Shown here piece after piece: positions 1-11,609 of a stretch of 64,000 bases of DNA (within the stretch, counting starts at the first letter, position 1; each line of letters begins with the position of its first letter). The position numbers and the translations under genes were made by a program. The notes under the pieces were generated by a model. It was not told the origin of the DNA, searched no databases, and saw only the letters and a list, made by a program, of their open reading frames with translations. Location: assembly GCA_018350325.1 (NCBI GenBank), contig JAEVLN010000021.1, positions 186,001 to 250,000 of the forward strand. Reading direction: 5' to 3'. The DNA comes from Globodera rostochiensis (Eukaryota; Nematoda; Chromadorea; Rhabditida; Heteroderidae).

Positions 1-596
1 AAAAAGTTGACCAAAACCTGTTAGCATTTTGATAAATTTCATATTATTATTATTTTTTATCTAGGTTTCTAAATTTTCAAAAATTTACTTATTTCTGTTG
101 TATCGCGTTTATGGAGCTTATTTTTGCTATTGTCATTTATTAATTGATCTCTAATTAAATGATAGAAACATAAACATCAAATAATATATTTAATTTTTAA
201 AAATTAAATTAAAGCGTACATTGAGATCGAACATGGCACACCTTTTTAGTGCTTACACTAGCAGTAAAAGTTCAGCACAAGTCCGGATTGCTTGGGATGG
301 TTCCCCTTGACAATAAATAATGAAACTTTAAAGAAAGCATCAATGTAAAATTTATTAAAGAATTAACATATTATTATCCTTAAATTTTATAATAAAATAT
401 TAAATCACAAAAAGTTTATTTTAAATGAATTCACATACATCATTTGAACCATACAAACTAAATCTTGGTGTTTAATATATTTCTTTGGTTTATTTGCAAA
501 AAGTTGAAGTTTTTTTAATACGACTTAAATATTTGAGTTTTGATTATATGGATGAAAGTTGGTGCGGTGGTTTTCCTAACGATTTAAAGTTTTTTA
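1..596. other. AT-rich non-coding flank
   Basis: No gene or repeat is recognised here. A less AT-rich island at about 220-309 (GC-balanced, 90 bp) is open in one frame on each strand. Read on the minus strand it ends at a GTAAGC donor-like site near 262. Nothing in it was recognised, and islands this short are open by chance often enough that no gene is called. Confidence 0.5.
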
Positions 597-853
597 GTTT
601 TTATCAGGCATGGACACGGTTACCCGTAACCGCGGTTATCCGCGGTTAACCGCGGTTACCCGCGGTTAACGGTTATGGAATTTAAAAGGTCGCGGTTACG
701 GGCGGTTAACGGTTATGAGATTTTGAGGGCGGGCGGTTACGGTCGGTTAACGGTTATGACCTCTAAAACCGCGGTTAACCGTCGTATCCGTTATTTTTTG
801 GCTGCTGAGGATTGAGATGATTTGCCTTTCACATTTCACCAAATTGCTTTATC

Positions 854-925
854 GATCCAGTGGCTTAGTGGTGAAACTCTTCGACTGATTTTATTTGTTC
901 TAGGTTCTAGCCCCATCCGCTGTAA
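854..925 (+). other. tRNA-like (pol III promoter-like) segment inside element A
   Basis: TGGCTTAGTGG at 861-871 fits the tRNA A-box consensus exactly. GGTTCTAGCCC at 903-913 is one base off a B box. Their 42-nt separation is that of a real tRNA. The acceptor and T stems do not pair properly, so this is not a functional tRNA. It may be a relic of a tRNA-derived SINE carried within the hAT element, or coincidence. Confidence 0.2.
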
Positions 926-1112
926 TCATTTTATTTATATTTTAATATCCCTCCTTTTTTTAGTATTCTTACAATTTTTTACAAAAATTTTAGCTATAAA
1001 AAGTAAAATTCTAAGTGTTTACATAAATAATTAGTGCATTTTTAAACGTCCAATCACCTAAATTTGACAATTTTTCTTAGCATAAGTCGGTAAATATTCA
1101 ATTTTGTTCTCT

Positions 1113-1136
1113 CGGCGGCGCCTATCGGCACCGCCG
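1113..1136 (+). repeat. Shared GC-rich hairpin, copy in element A
   Basis: The arms CGGCGGCGCC and GGCACCGCCG surround a TATC loop and pair with one G:T. The flanks (ATTCA...GTTCTC before, AACC after) match, in inverse orientation, the first hairpin of element C near 41771-41793 and the one at 43468-43489. The same hairpin inside elements with unrelated arms marks common ancestry or a shared functional site. Confidence 0.7.
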
Positions 1137-1605
1137 AACCCCCACACCGCCCAAAAAATATTTTATAAATCTAAAGCGCTAAAAACACAGAAAAAATTTC
1201 TCTGATCGATCGCGCTTTGTTAGATTTTAATCATGAAAGTGTTAGAAAGAGATTTAAAAATTTTATTCATTGACAAAATCTGATAAAAATCACTTGTTAA
1301 GTTCAATACACATCAATTTTGATTTAATTTTACAAGGACGCCACATCACGATCGGAAAAAAATAGTTTTGAAAAATCGATTGTTCAAAATCTGGAAAACT
1401 TTATTGATTTTTAAATAATGCGGTTAACCGCGGATAACCGCGGGCGGTTAACGGTTATGAGATTTTGAGGACGGGCGGTTACGGGCGGTTAACGGTTATG
1501 AGATTTTTAAGACGGGCGGTTACGGACGGTTAACGTTTCTAAGTGTTTGAGGACGGGCGGTTACGGTTAAGGAAATTCATAACCGTGTCCATGCCTGGTT
1601 TTTAT

Positions 1606-3039
1606 ATAGATTCTTGTTTTTGTATTTTTTAGAAAATTATAGATGTTTTCAAATTGTTACGTTTATTAACTTCTTTATCATGTTATTTTTATTTAAATAT
1701 AATTATTAAATGCATTTTCAATTAATATATTATTTTTGTGGTCGTTAGGAAAATTAAGAATGGTTTCCTTATGTATTTAATTCTTTAAAGCTGCCATGGA
1801 CGTATATTTACGAATGTAATAATATAAAATTTTTTATAAATTTAGTACCAGTCGGGAAGCGATATTGCTTGTCCTGAACCCACGATGCAATTCCGTTTGT
1901 GACAGGGTTAGACTAAATTGTCAATTAACATTGCTAAACAATTTCTACATAATCTGCGATTATTTATATAGAATTATTTTTTATTTAAATCGTTATAAAC
2001 ATGAGTTGTTTTTTTATGATTAAATAATAAGAATAATTTAGGATAAACGCTACTCAGATTAAATTTAGTACTCAAACAGTCTTTCAACCGCTTCGAATTA
2101 AATTTTAAATTTTATTTAACAACAAGCATTAAAACTGTTTTTTATTAATATTATTTCATTTTGGGTAAACTTTACCGTTAAATTTTTTATGTAAATTTAA
2201 CAAATGAGATTGTTTCATTATTTGTTTTTGTAACTAAACAACTTTAAATTTAGAGCTCATTTGTTCTAAGAAAAAGTCGATTTATCTTTTAAGAAATTTG
2301 ACATAATAATGTAAAGCGCGTTCGTTCAACCTTACGACGGTGCGAAGAAAGTTGTCATAATCGACGTCATGCGTTCAATGTGAAGATGCAATTTATCCTC
2401 ATTTGCACTACCCCAACGAGACATCTCTCGTAAATGTACAAATTTTATTTTTAGAAAATAAGTTTAGAATTTTATTTTTTATTGTTTATTCTTTTTATTT
2501 TTGATGCAAAAGCGTTTTTTACGAAATTGCTTCTTAAGATAAATGATCAATTTGTTATTTTATACAAAAGTATTTAAATATATTTGTGTTTTAAGGTATG
2601 TATATGTGATTAGTTACATTATTTATTTATTCTTAATCAATATAAGCAAATTATTTTTAATAGAGCACATTCCATTAAGTTTTTTTGGGCATTTCTTGCA
2701 TCCTTGTGATTTGTGAATTTGTGTAATTATTTTAAAGAAATATTTCAAATTTTAAGAATCAAACGTTTTTTCTTTGTTGTTCAATTTTGAAAAACATCTG
2801 CGACCAATGAATAAGGAAATGAAATTTTCTTGTGATAAATTATCTTGTTACTTAAATATACGGCGCGATCAACTTATTTTTGAATTGTTTAAGAGTTTTA
2901 ATTTATATATTTTATTAAACCTTATTCCAAAAATGTCCGAGCGAAAAAGTTACAAATCTTCAAGTAATGATTATACAATACATTTTAGATGTAAGCAATA
3001 ACAAATTTGATTATATTCATGTGTTGTGTTTTGGCCAAT
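1606..3039. other. AT-rich stretch with two GC-richer islands
   Basis: Mostly featureless AT-rich DNA. Island 1850-1916 and island 2300-2430 stand out in base composition and contain splice-like boundaries on the minus strand (CAATTTAG before and GTACTA after the first; GTAAGG after the second). Frames are open on both strands in each, so neither strand nor coding status can be decided. A 75-codon frame at 2774-3001 has AT-driven codon use and no recognisable domain, and is not called. Confidence 0.4.
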
Positions 3040-3053
3040 CCCCCCCCCCCCCC
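3040..3053 (+). repeat. Poly-C tract (14 C)
   Basis: An uninterrupted run of 14 C sits in otherwise AT-rich DNA and is followed by TATTAAGCTAGGGAAC. A second tract of 15 C at 23619-23633 is followed by TCTTAAGAGAACTCC. The similar 3' flanks suggest both belong to copies of one dispersed repeat rather than arising independently. Confidence 0.7.
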
Positions 3054-3660
3054 TATTAAGCTAGGGAACGCACAATCCGCTATGTTGACCCTTAAACGGT
3101 CCTTCAATTGAAAGACCTATAAATGGATCTTGTAGAATGTCTTTGGAATTAAAAATAAATAAATTTGCTAATAATAATATTTTGCATAAAAATGCGGATT
3201 TTGGCCCAACAACCGAAACACAATCGGAGGACAAAGAGCCGGCCTCTCGAAAACCGTCGGGGGTTTAGGTTTAAAAAACATTTACTAATGATAGAATTTA
3301 TGGGAATTATTTGAGGAAATTAAAAATTGTATCAACCTTTTGGCAAAATGATTCTTCATTTTATAAATTGAGTTTGCACAACTTACTTATTTTATTTTTT
3401 ACATCAAAATTGTGAGAAGTAATTGGATTGTGTTGTTGATTTGCTTCAGCAGCGCCGTAGCGTGATGTGATAAAAACCGATAAGAGGAACCCTTTTGCTT
3501 TGTAAAATTCGTAAAATGTACCAACTTAACAAATATCGTTAAATCTTTAAAAAAAAAATTTGGAAAATCAGTTTTTTAGACGTAGCCCCTCCCCCGTAAT
3601 CCAAGAGCTATGTGCGCTGTTCAGTCATCGACCTCAGTTTTAGTCAAAATTTTATCATAT
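3054..3660. other. GC-richer patchwork, probably degraded repeats
   Basis: This stretch has short blocks near 3190-3280, 3420-3500 and 3580-3640 that are much less AT-rich than the surroundings and carry stops in all frames. The look is of nested transposon debris beginning at the poly-C tract. No family could be named from what is visible. Confidence 0.35.
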
Positions 3661-3863
3661 AATTTGAATTTAGTTCGCCGTCGAAATAGGTAGAAAAATA
3701 GGTACCTAGGTAATAGGTAGAAAAAAGCCAAAATAGGTATAAATAGTTATTATAAAGTCCATTCTAGGAGCCTCAAATTGAGCTAAAAATGTGTTTTTTG
3801 TGCTTAACTCGGTGTTCCAAGTTCGCAGAAAAAATAGGTATTTACCTAAAAGAGCCAGCCCTG
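3660..3863. mobile_element. One-ended hAT-type relic with TAGGTACCTA motif
   Basis: The right boundary GAGCCAGCCCTG, read on the other strand, is CAGGGCTGGCTC, a typical hAT-like terminus. Inside it, AATAGGTA repeats (3685-3745 and 3830-3848) include the palindrome TAGGTACCTA, another private iteron motif of the kind seen in elements A-D. No matching left end was found upstream, so the element is truncated or solo-ended and no target duplication can be shown. Confidence 0.4.
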
Positions 3864-4105
3864 TAAATAAATGTTAGATTCTCAAGAGTGTTGAAAAGTG
3901 GCAACTTTTAACTAAAGTTCCCCCTTGGAGAAGGGGAACGCCCATCTGTGGCGTCTCATTTATCATTATTTATAGCTTATTTATACATATTTATGTTTCT
4001 ATTCTTTCTCTTACATTTATTTAGATAAACATTATTACCTTAAATAGATTAATGCTGTGATCCTTGTACACTTGCAACACATTTTCATCAAATATATAAA
4101 TAAAT
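3864..4105. other. Spacer between the hAT relic and the 108-bp array
   Basis: A short complementary pair at 3918-3942 (CCCCCTTGGAG and AAGGGGAACG) can form a small stem. Otherwise AT-rich sequence leads directly into the first repeat unit. No gene seen. Confidence 0.4.
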
Positions 4106-4710
4106 TAATAATTTTTTAGTTACTTTTTTGAACATTTTATTTTTTGATGAAATAGTGTGCTAAAAAGAGAGAGTCAGACGGTTAGAGTAATTTTGGCATC
4201 AACGCACCCCATCTAATAATTTTTTAGTTACTTTTTTGAACATTTTATTTTTTGAAGAAATAGTGTGCTAAAAAGAGAGAGTCAAACGGTTAGAGTAATT
4301 TGGTCATCAATGCACCCCATCTAATAATTTTTTAGTTACTTTTTTGAACATTTTATTTTTTGAAGAAAGAGTGTGCTAAAATGAGAGAGTTAGACGGTTA
4401 GAGTAATTTGGTCATCAACGCACCCCATCTAATTTTTTTAGTTACTTTTTTGAACATTTTATTTTTTGAAGAAATAGTGTGCTAAAATGAGAGAGTTAGA
4501 CGGTTAGAGTAATTTTGGCATCAACGCACCCCATCTAATAATTTTTTAGTTACTTTTTTGAACATTTTATTTTTGAAGAAATAGTGTGCTAAAAAGAGAG
4601 AGTCAGACGGTTAGAGTAATTTTGTCATCAACGCACCCCATCTAATAATTTTTTAGTTACTTTTTTGAACATTTTATTTTTTGAAGAAATAGTGTGCTAA
4701 AAAGAGAGAG
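4106..4710 (+). repeat. 108-bp satellite array, locus 1 (about 5.6 copies)
   Basis: The unit runs from TAATAATTTTTTAGTTAC through GTGTGCTAAAAAGAGAGAG to ATCAACGCACCCCATC, about 108 bp. Copies differ by single substitutions and small deletions (one lacks TAATAA). The array ends abruptly inside a unit at GAGAGAGCT. The same unit recurs at 8269-9153 in the same orientation and at 39099-39474 inverted, so this is a dispersed satellite family, not a local expansion. Units have no conserved reading frame. Confidence 0.93.
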
Positions 4711-7051
4711 CTAAAAATATAATATTTAAAAAGCTTTTTACTTAATTTTTTTAATTTGAAGGACTCTTTATTGGTGTTTATATGTTTCATTTTACGCAAC
4801 TCGAGATTAAAATTTTACATTTATAATTTTAAAGATTTTACCTTCATAAAATGAATTTATAAAAAGTGCTTTAAATAGTATTATTTTTATTAAAAGCGCA
4901 CTTCGCTCGAAGACCCCACAATTAAAATTAAAAGCAAAAATAAAAAACATAGTTTAGAACAATGTTTTTTAAAACAGTGTTTAACCTTAATGCATTTTAA
5001 ATCAAAGCAAAGCCAATTTGTATTGGAAATCGCTTACTGTTAGCGCAATAAATTGCCCAAATATTTTACTTCATTTTATAATAATTAATTTTCGGTAATA
5101 GTGGGAGTTGGGGAAAAATAACGGTAACACCAATATATTAACATCTAGCTACATTATTTGAGTACATCATATTTTATAGCTATGTTCATTTTAAATTTTC
5201 ATAAATCAGTTTTTATACATGAAATTTTGAGTGGCGTTTATAAGCTGTTGATGATCTCATCTGCATTTGCACTTACTAAAAACTTTATTTTTGAGCTTTA
5301 TATTAATTAGTATATAAAATTTTAAGCAATTTTTTTATACAATTTATTTTAATCCAATTAATTTTAATTTACTCTACTTTTATATTGGAATTTTCTTCTA
5401 TAATTGCTAGCAAAGACATCCAAACTGCCTCCTATCACGTAACCACCGGTTACATTTTCTTGTAATTGGCATATTATTAAAAAATAAATTGGTGTTGAGT
5501 ATTATTTAATTTATTTTAAAAAATGATTGGCTTACTTTAGACGGTGGGTAGCTTCGGTGAAATTTACCTATATCCTTAATTTTTATCCAGATCTTAAACA
5601 CATCCATTTATGTTTGAGTAATATTTTAAGCAGTATCTTTTTTAAGCTTTGATGATTTATTTTTTTTGTAGATAATAGTGGATTGTTTAATTTTAAAAGT
5701 ATATAATTTGTTTTAGATACAAAAAATAAAATGCAGCATTTTGGCCTTTGTGCTGTGGATGTTAAGACTTATTATAATTAAGGGATCATGTGCGTGTGTT
5801 ACTCTCTTTGCTACAAGTTGAAACGTCAATTCACTTTTCTCGCGCGCCTTAAAAGTTCCTATGCATTTATATTTTGTATTGGCAAGTTAGATTATTTTTT
5901 TGTGCAAAATTTTTTTTAATTTGGCCAAGAATTAAAAATTATTTTAGCTTTTATTTAAGAAAACATTTAAAAATATAATTAATTCATATTTGGCTTTTGA
6001 TTAAAAACTATTTTTTAATTTTTAGGTATTTTTTTATAAGCTTAAAATAAAATACAAATTTAGGTCAGAATTAAAGTGTTTGATTTTGACATCCATACCA
6101 TTTCTTTCCTACACTTTCACGTTGCAGTCGTAATGCAAGATTTAATAAAGACGTTGAGCCAAAATTTTTGGCAATCCATTAGATTTTAAGTTTAATTATG
6201 TTTACTGAGTTTTATATTATTATCTTTGACTGCATAATATTTTGAATTAATAATGGAAGTACTTCTCGTTGTCTATTCACTAAATAAAAATTATGTTTTT
6301 GTGAGTTGCATGGTAATATTTATTTTGTTTCGGTTTTTATTTTTTGGAGTTTTTATTCCCCTTCTTATGAATTTGATCTAAACCCTTAAAACCAAACATT
6401 AAAATTTTTAGAAATCTCTAAATTTAGAATTCAGTTGAAATGAATTGCATTTATTTAACAGAAGCGCTTTAATGTCATGGCCTCCAACTTAAACGACGAC
6501 GCATTTCCTTGGCATTATACTGTTTTGTTGATTTCTAATACACTTTTTAATTTTATTCAGAAATGGTTTCACTATAAAATTGAGTCATTAGTAGAACCCT
6601 ATCTAAAGACATTTCCATAATTAACAGTTATATCAATTTTAAAATCTAGCTTTTCTCTTATTTATTAAAACATTTTAATAAATATGGAGGACCCTCTTTC
6701 AAATATTAGTTATATATTTTTTTGTTTAGAATCTGATTTATGTTTTAATTTTATATTTTACTAATAGTAAATTTACAATTCTAAAATTGTATACATTTAT
6801 TTTTATCTTATTTTTCAATTTATTTTATTATTTTCAAATTTATTGTTTGCTTTTACGTAGTATATTATAAAATTATCTCATTAAAATGATGTCTTTTTTA
6901 ATTAATGGATTTTAATCTACTTGTTTTTAAATATTTTAGTTCATTTGTTTCGTCCAAAGGTTTAAAATAAACTGATAAAAATTTAAACCAATCTTTAAAT
7001 TTAATTTTATTTCTAAAAAAAGATATATTAATTATTATATATCCTTTCCAG
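4711..7051. other. AT-rich stretch, T-biased on the + strand
   Basis: Largely featureless. A strong acceptor-like site (TTTTCTTCTATAATTGCTAG) precedes a small island at 5410-5460. At 6477-6620 a 48-codon ATG frame begins in a GC-balanced segment and runs into AT-rich sequence; it has no recognisable domain and could be chance. From about 5 kb the + strand is clearly T-rich. Confidence 0.4.
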
Positions 7052-7076
7052 TATTGAGAAGCAATTCCGGCGAAAG
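7052..7076 (+). CDS. Candidate micro-exon (25 nt)
   Basis: A strong acceptor (ATATATCCTTTCCAG) immediately precedes this segment and a GTTGTG donor-like site follows. In the frame that joins to the next candidate exon it reads IEKQFRRK after one leading base. The 59-bp gap to the acceptor at 7134-7135 is a plausible minimal intron for a compact AT-rich intron type. The protein is not recognised. The case rests only on splice signals and continuity of frame; a chance pair of sites cannot be excluded. Confidence 0.28.
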
Positions 7077-7135
7077 GTTGTGAATTGAATTAGTTTGTTT
7101 TAATCAGTCGTTAAACTTTTCTTTTTCTTCTTTAG

Positions 7136-7162
7136 ATAGAAAGAGCTTCAGAAGAAGGGCCT
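7136..7162 (+). CDS. Candidate exon following the micro-exon
   Basis: The acceptor is one of the best in the window: CTTTTCTTTTTCTTCTTTAG. Phase 0 gives IERASEEGP and joins in frame to the preceding candidate exon. A donor-like GTGGAA follows at 7163. Without splicing, the frame continues to a stop at 7414, but that extension is T-rich, Phe/Leu/Ile-rich translation typical of non-coding AT-rich DNA, so the shorter exon is preferred. A terminal exon running to 7414 is the alternative. Function unknown. Confidence 0.28.
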
Positions 7163-7871
7163 GTGGAAAGAGAATTTCCTTTTAAAAAAAATATTGTTTT
7201 TTCTTCTTTAAATAAATTGCTGCTGTTTATTTCAAAAGTCATGATTAGAATAATGGCACATTTTGTTTGCTGGCAAAACATTGCATCTCATTTTTCGCTT
7301 CAACGAGATTCATTTTTTAATTTTGCAGCCAAAATATTTTTTCTATTCATTTATTTTTGTTTTTTCAATTTTTTATACAAACTATTTTATTTTGTAAAAT
7401 GCAAATGCAATTGAACCATCTTTAATATAAATAAGTCGAAAAAATGAGTTTAATTTTCAATTTTGTAATTCAGCTAATATACCGTAGAATCAGTTTGCCT
7501 TATTAAGGCGCACTGCCCCTATGTATTATTTATCAGCTTATTATAAAAAGTAACCTTAAAATACCATTTTATTTTATAAAATATTTCATTAGAATGAAGC
7601 GCCCGCTCGCCTGATGAAACTCACAAATCAACGACCAAAATCATTTTTCGCATATTCAAATGTGGACAAGTTCATATCAAAAATCAATTTATTTTAAGCA
7701 AAACCCATAAAAATTAATTTGAAAACTGATGGTGATGGCCTAAAATTTGTGACACAAATAAAACTATTTTATATTTAAAGTTACCATTAGTATGCCTCCT
7801 TTATTAATGCATTATTAAAATTTCGTAAATTAAAAGATTTATACTTATTAAAAACATTGATAGTATTTTCT
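7163..7871. other. AT-rich stretch before the MITE
   Basis: No gene is supported. The open frame running to 7414 belongs to the previous entry as an alternative. The remainder is AT-rich with no repeat detected. Confidence 0.4.
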
Positions 7872-8263
7872 CGTGTTGGGTCGTTTCTTAAATTCTGCCA
7901 CATATTTTATGAAGTGCTTTTCGACATCCAAACTTTATTCACAGTGCACTAAATCAGTTAATCCTTATACCATGGAAAGCTCTTTATGAATAGAGAAAGC
8001 ATTACAGCAAAGTCGAAATGGTTTAATAAGTTTCAAAAAAGTTATAATGTAAAAGTGCCAAAAATCGAGCTTTTTCGTGGTTTTCTGATCATAACTTTTT
8101 AAAACTTTGATTTACTGCTTGTTTAGTGTTACAAATAGTTTCTATTCATATAGAGTTTCCATTTGTAAAGGCTTAACAGAATATTGCGGTATGATTAAAG
8201 TTATGATGTCTAAAACTATTTCATAATATATATGTGGCGGAATTTAAGAAACGACCTAGCACC
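7872..8263. mobile_element. Short MITE related to the 33.7-kb Mutator-like element
   Basis: Left end CGTGTTGGGTCGTTTCTTAA and right end (other strand) GGTGCTAGGTCGTTTCTTAA form inverted repeats of at least 33 bp. The inverted repeats continue AATTCYGCCACATAT. The termini match those of the element at 33729-35097 (GGTGCTAGGTCGTTTCG), so the two are one family. This copy is 392 bp, has single-copy arms rather than tandem ones, and no coding capacity. A 9-bp target duplication is not visible: the left flank is GTATTTTCT, and on the right, after AACCT, a 108-bp satellite array starts at once and may have replaced the original flank. Confidence 0.68.
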
Positions 8264-8268
8264 AACCT

Positions 8269-9153
8269 CAGACGGTTAGAGTAATTTGGTCATCAAAGCA
8301 CCCCATCTAATAATTTTTTAGTTACTTTTTTGAACATTTTATTTTTTGAAGAAATAGTGTGCTAAAAAGTGAGAGTCAGACGGCTAGACTAATTTGGTCA
8401 TCAACGCACCCCATCTAATAATTTTTTAGTTACTTTTTTGAACATTTTATTTTTTGAAGTAATAGTGTGCTAAAAAGAGAGAGTCAGACGGGTAGAGTAA
8501 TTTGGTTATCAACGCACCCCATCTAATAATTTTTTAGTTACTTTTTTGAACATTTTATTTTTTGAAGAAATAGTGTGCTAAAAAAGAGAGAGTCAGACGG
8601 TTAGAGTAATTTGGTCATCAACGCACCCCATCTAATAATTTTTTAGTTACTTTTTTTGAACATTTTATTTTTTGAAGAAATAGTGTGCTAAAAAGAGAGA
8701 GTCAGACGGTTAGAGTAATTTGGTCATCAACGCACCCCATCTAATAATTTTTTAGATACTTTTTTGAACATTTTATTTTTTGAAGAAATAGTGTGCTAAA
8801 AAGAGAGAGTCAGACGGTTAGAGTAATTGGTCATCAACGCACCCCATCTAATAATTTTTTAGTTACTTTTTTGAACATTTTTATTTTTTGAAGACATAGG
8901 GTGCTAAAAAGAGAGAGTCAGACGGTTAGAGTAATTGGTCATCAACGCACCCCATCTAAAATTGTTTTAGTTTAATTTTTGAAATTTTTATTTTTTGAAG
9001 AAATAGTTGCTAAAAAGAGAGGGTCAGAGGGTTAGAGTAATTTGGTCATCAACGCACCCCATCTAACAATTTTTTAGTTACTTTCTTGAACATTTTATTT
9101 TTTGAAGAAATAGTGTGCTAAAAAGAGAGAGTCAGACGGTTAGAGTAATTTGG
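8269..9153 (+). repeat. 108-bp satellite array, locus 2 (about 8 copies)
   Basis: Same unit and orientation as at 4106-4710, beginning CAGACGGTTAGAGTAATTTGG and ending at the same phrase at 9153. Several units carry private changes (GAAGTAATAG, GACATAGGGTGC, TAAAATTGTTTTAG), showing that the array is diverging rather than freshly amplified. It begins only five bases after the end of the MITE at 8263, which suggests that array formation or capture was linked to that insertion. Confidence 0.93.
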
Positions 9154-9308
9154 AATGGCGACAATTATAATATATACAGAGTTATTACCTTATTTATGAA
9201 GTTATTTCAAATCTAATCAAATATTTGGTTCCGAATTAGAAAATTTATTTTTTATAATAATGTGATATTTTTTAATTAATTGCTTTGTTTTTGCTCAACC
9301 TTTTGTAG

Positions 9309-9341
9309 GTGTGGTTGAAAAATAGTAACAGATTAGTCAAG
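9309..9341 (+). CDS. Candidate 33-nt cassette exon
   Basis: Acceptor CTCAACCTTTTGTAG and donor AAG/GTTAGT bracket exactly 33 nt. Phase 0 reads VWLKNSNRLVK; the other two frames contain stops. Length divisible by three with phase 0 at both sides is typical of an optional cassette. No family is recognised. It lies in the same T-rich block and on the same strand as the candidates at 7052 and 7136, which is consistent with one transcription unit but not proof. Confidence 0.22.
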
Positions 9342-11609
9342 GTTAGTGTTTTGATTAAATCAGATCGCAGTTGGTATCGGTACGGCACTTCATTAAAATA
9401 CAAAAATAAATACCTTTTCTTTCCCATTAGGTATTTACTTTCTAAAATAATGAATAGTTAGTTATTTCCTTAAATATTTTTTTGATTGATTATAATAGAT
9501 TTAATTTTAAATTACTATGCCGACCTTTAAATTATGTTAAACAGAGTGATCGTTTTAGTCTAAATATGGGTTAAAAAATTTTTATAATAATATGACAATC
9601 TTCTGAAATTTCCAAAGTAATTAATTATACCATTCTTAAAGTTTTATTTTATGCAAAGGTTCCACAACGGTCTGTGACAAAATGTATGTTTAAAAAGTAT
9701 TATGGTATTTTTTTATTTAAAAATATTTATTTGTTATTTACTCTATGAATTAACAAATAAATTTATTTCCAACCAATTGTATATTATCCTTATAAATTTA
9801 ATGTTAATGTGGATTTTTTTGGACTCTTTCGGCATGTGCACAATAGCAAGAAGTTATGCATCTGTTTTTTAGTTGCGTTGATGAATGCGCTGTTTTTAAC
9901 TTTTTATTAACGTTTCTCAACTTATATTTTTTAATCACTTTTTTAATTTTTGTTTGTGCTGTAATTAAGAAATAAATCCCGATAAGATCGTTGATTTGCA
10001 GAAAAATAACGATTTATTCATTTCTTAATAAATCTAAATAAAGATTATGAGAAATTTTGAATTTAATTAGGTTAACAAATATTAGGGATTCATTTACGCC
10101 TAAAGGCCAAAAATAAATATGTTTATTGGTTTACTTTGTTGTAAAGACTAATTTATTATAAATATTTGAATTTGTAACAATTTTTTTAAACTTATTGAAA
10201 TTTTGGCCTTTAAAATAGTTTTTACTATAAATAGCTCTGTATCTATATTTATTAGTAATATATCTTTAGAATTTAAGCTTTTATGCTTGATGGCCCTCAT
10301 TTGCATTTTTTACCAATTTTTGTTTTTACAATTTTTGTATAGTCTTTATTTTTGTAAAAATTAAACGAAATTTAAGCAGTATTGACAATAAATATATTTA
10401 ATCTTTATTTTTTTATTTTTGTTTTTATAATAATTTGAATTTATATACAGGGGAAAAAGTCGAGAATTTACTTACTTCACTGCTGTAAATAATTGCCCCG
10501 GTAACTGTTTTAATTAATAATGTATCAATTAAATTAATAAAATTCAAAATACATTTGACAGATTGATTATAGCTTTATAACTAGAATTACCTTCATTAGA
10601 CATATTTTCATTAAATATTTTATTGATAATTTATTATTTGAAGTTAATATGTAAATTTGGGTTATATTTTTTCATTTTAATTAAATCTTTGTTATTTAAT
10701 TAAATTTTTGGGGTTTTACATATTTTTTTAAAAATTTTATAGATCTCCTTTTTAACGTTTCAAAGCACTGAAGGACCAGCCACTGCCAGCCTAAAGCAAA
10801 GATAATTTGCTGATGTGGACTTGGGGTTTTATTTTATTTGTTTTTTTAAATATATGTGTGAATTGAATCGCCTTGACACTTCTACTTTTCTGCACGACGT
10901 TCCTTATTGATCTTTTGATTGTAGTTTGCTAATTTAGTTTTATTATGTCCTGTCCTGGCACTGTTCAGTTTTATGCCGGGAGAAGTTTTATTAATTAAAG
11001 CAAAGAATAGGAAAAATAATAGAGCACAATCTTTAAATATTCAAATTTGTTTATTTTACAATTATTTCTTTTTTGTTGGTAAAGGCGTTGTTTAAGATCT
11101 CTCTACTTCCACAATTATCAATGAAGTTCAGTTGTTTATTATTTAATTGCTAATTGAATCAATGCGATTTGTTATACAAATCCCATATTTTTCTTGTTTT
11201 AGCGTTGCACGGGAAATTGAGTTCTGTATCAAATTTTTTATTTTTAATAATTTTATATACTATATTCCATTTTACTTTTTCGCAATTGTAAATTTAGTCT
11301 ATATATTACATTTTAAACAACAATTGCTATTGTGCTGGCTGTTTTTAAAAGTGAATACTTTTAGGTGTTTTATCACACCAATATTTTTGCAAATATGTAT
11401 TTTCGGTTAATTTACGCGGCCATTTTTACTTACTACTTCTTTAAGAATTTCGTACTTCTGTATATTAGCATGGTTTAAAAATACTAATTATTTTATATTA
11501 TATTTTAATACATCCATAAAAGTCTTTCTATTGCTTTTAAGGTGTGCCCATTAAATTACAATTTTAGAATTTTTCTACCCTTTTATATTGATAACTCATT
11601 AGTTTCTGG
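9342..11609. other. AT-rich stretch, T-biased
   Basis: No repeat was found. One small GC-richer block at 10745-10810 has an acceptor-like TTTTATAG before it on + and CTTTGCTTTAG before it on -, so its strand is undecided. An 87-codon frame at 11147-11410 is almost entirely Phe/Leu/Ile/Tyr, the expected translation of T-rich DNA, and is not called. Confidence 0.4.

Larger units (their letters stand above)
605..1597. mobile_element. Non-autonomous hAT-type element A with GGTTAACC iteron arms
   Basis: The element starts CAGGCATGGACACGGTT and ends with the inverted copy AACCGTGTCCATGCCTG. It is flanked by a perfect 8-bp direct repeat, GTTTTTAT (597-604 and 1598-1605). Eight-base duplications with CAG...CTG ends are the hallmark of the hAT superfamily. 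At 993 bp with no transposase frame it must be mobilised in trans. The arms (605-780 and 1415-1590) are packed with repeats of GCGGTTAACGGTTA and CCGCGGTTAACCGCGG, a private palindromic motif not seen in the other elements here. The centre holds a tRNA-like segment (854-925) and a GC-rich hairpin (1113-1136) shared with elements C, D and G. The intact ends and target duplication suggest fairly recent insertion. Confidence 0.86.

Noticed and set aside
5538..5572. TVGSFGEIYLY after an acceptor-like CTTTAG, resembling a kinase glycine-rich loop
   Set aside because: Only eleven residues before a stop in AT-rich DNA with no further kinase motifs; treated as coincidence.
11147..11410. 87-codon frame rich in Phe, Ile, Leu, Tyr suggesting a membrane protein
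   Set aside because: This is the expected translation of T-rich DNA; no signals, domains or GC rise support it.
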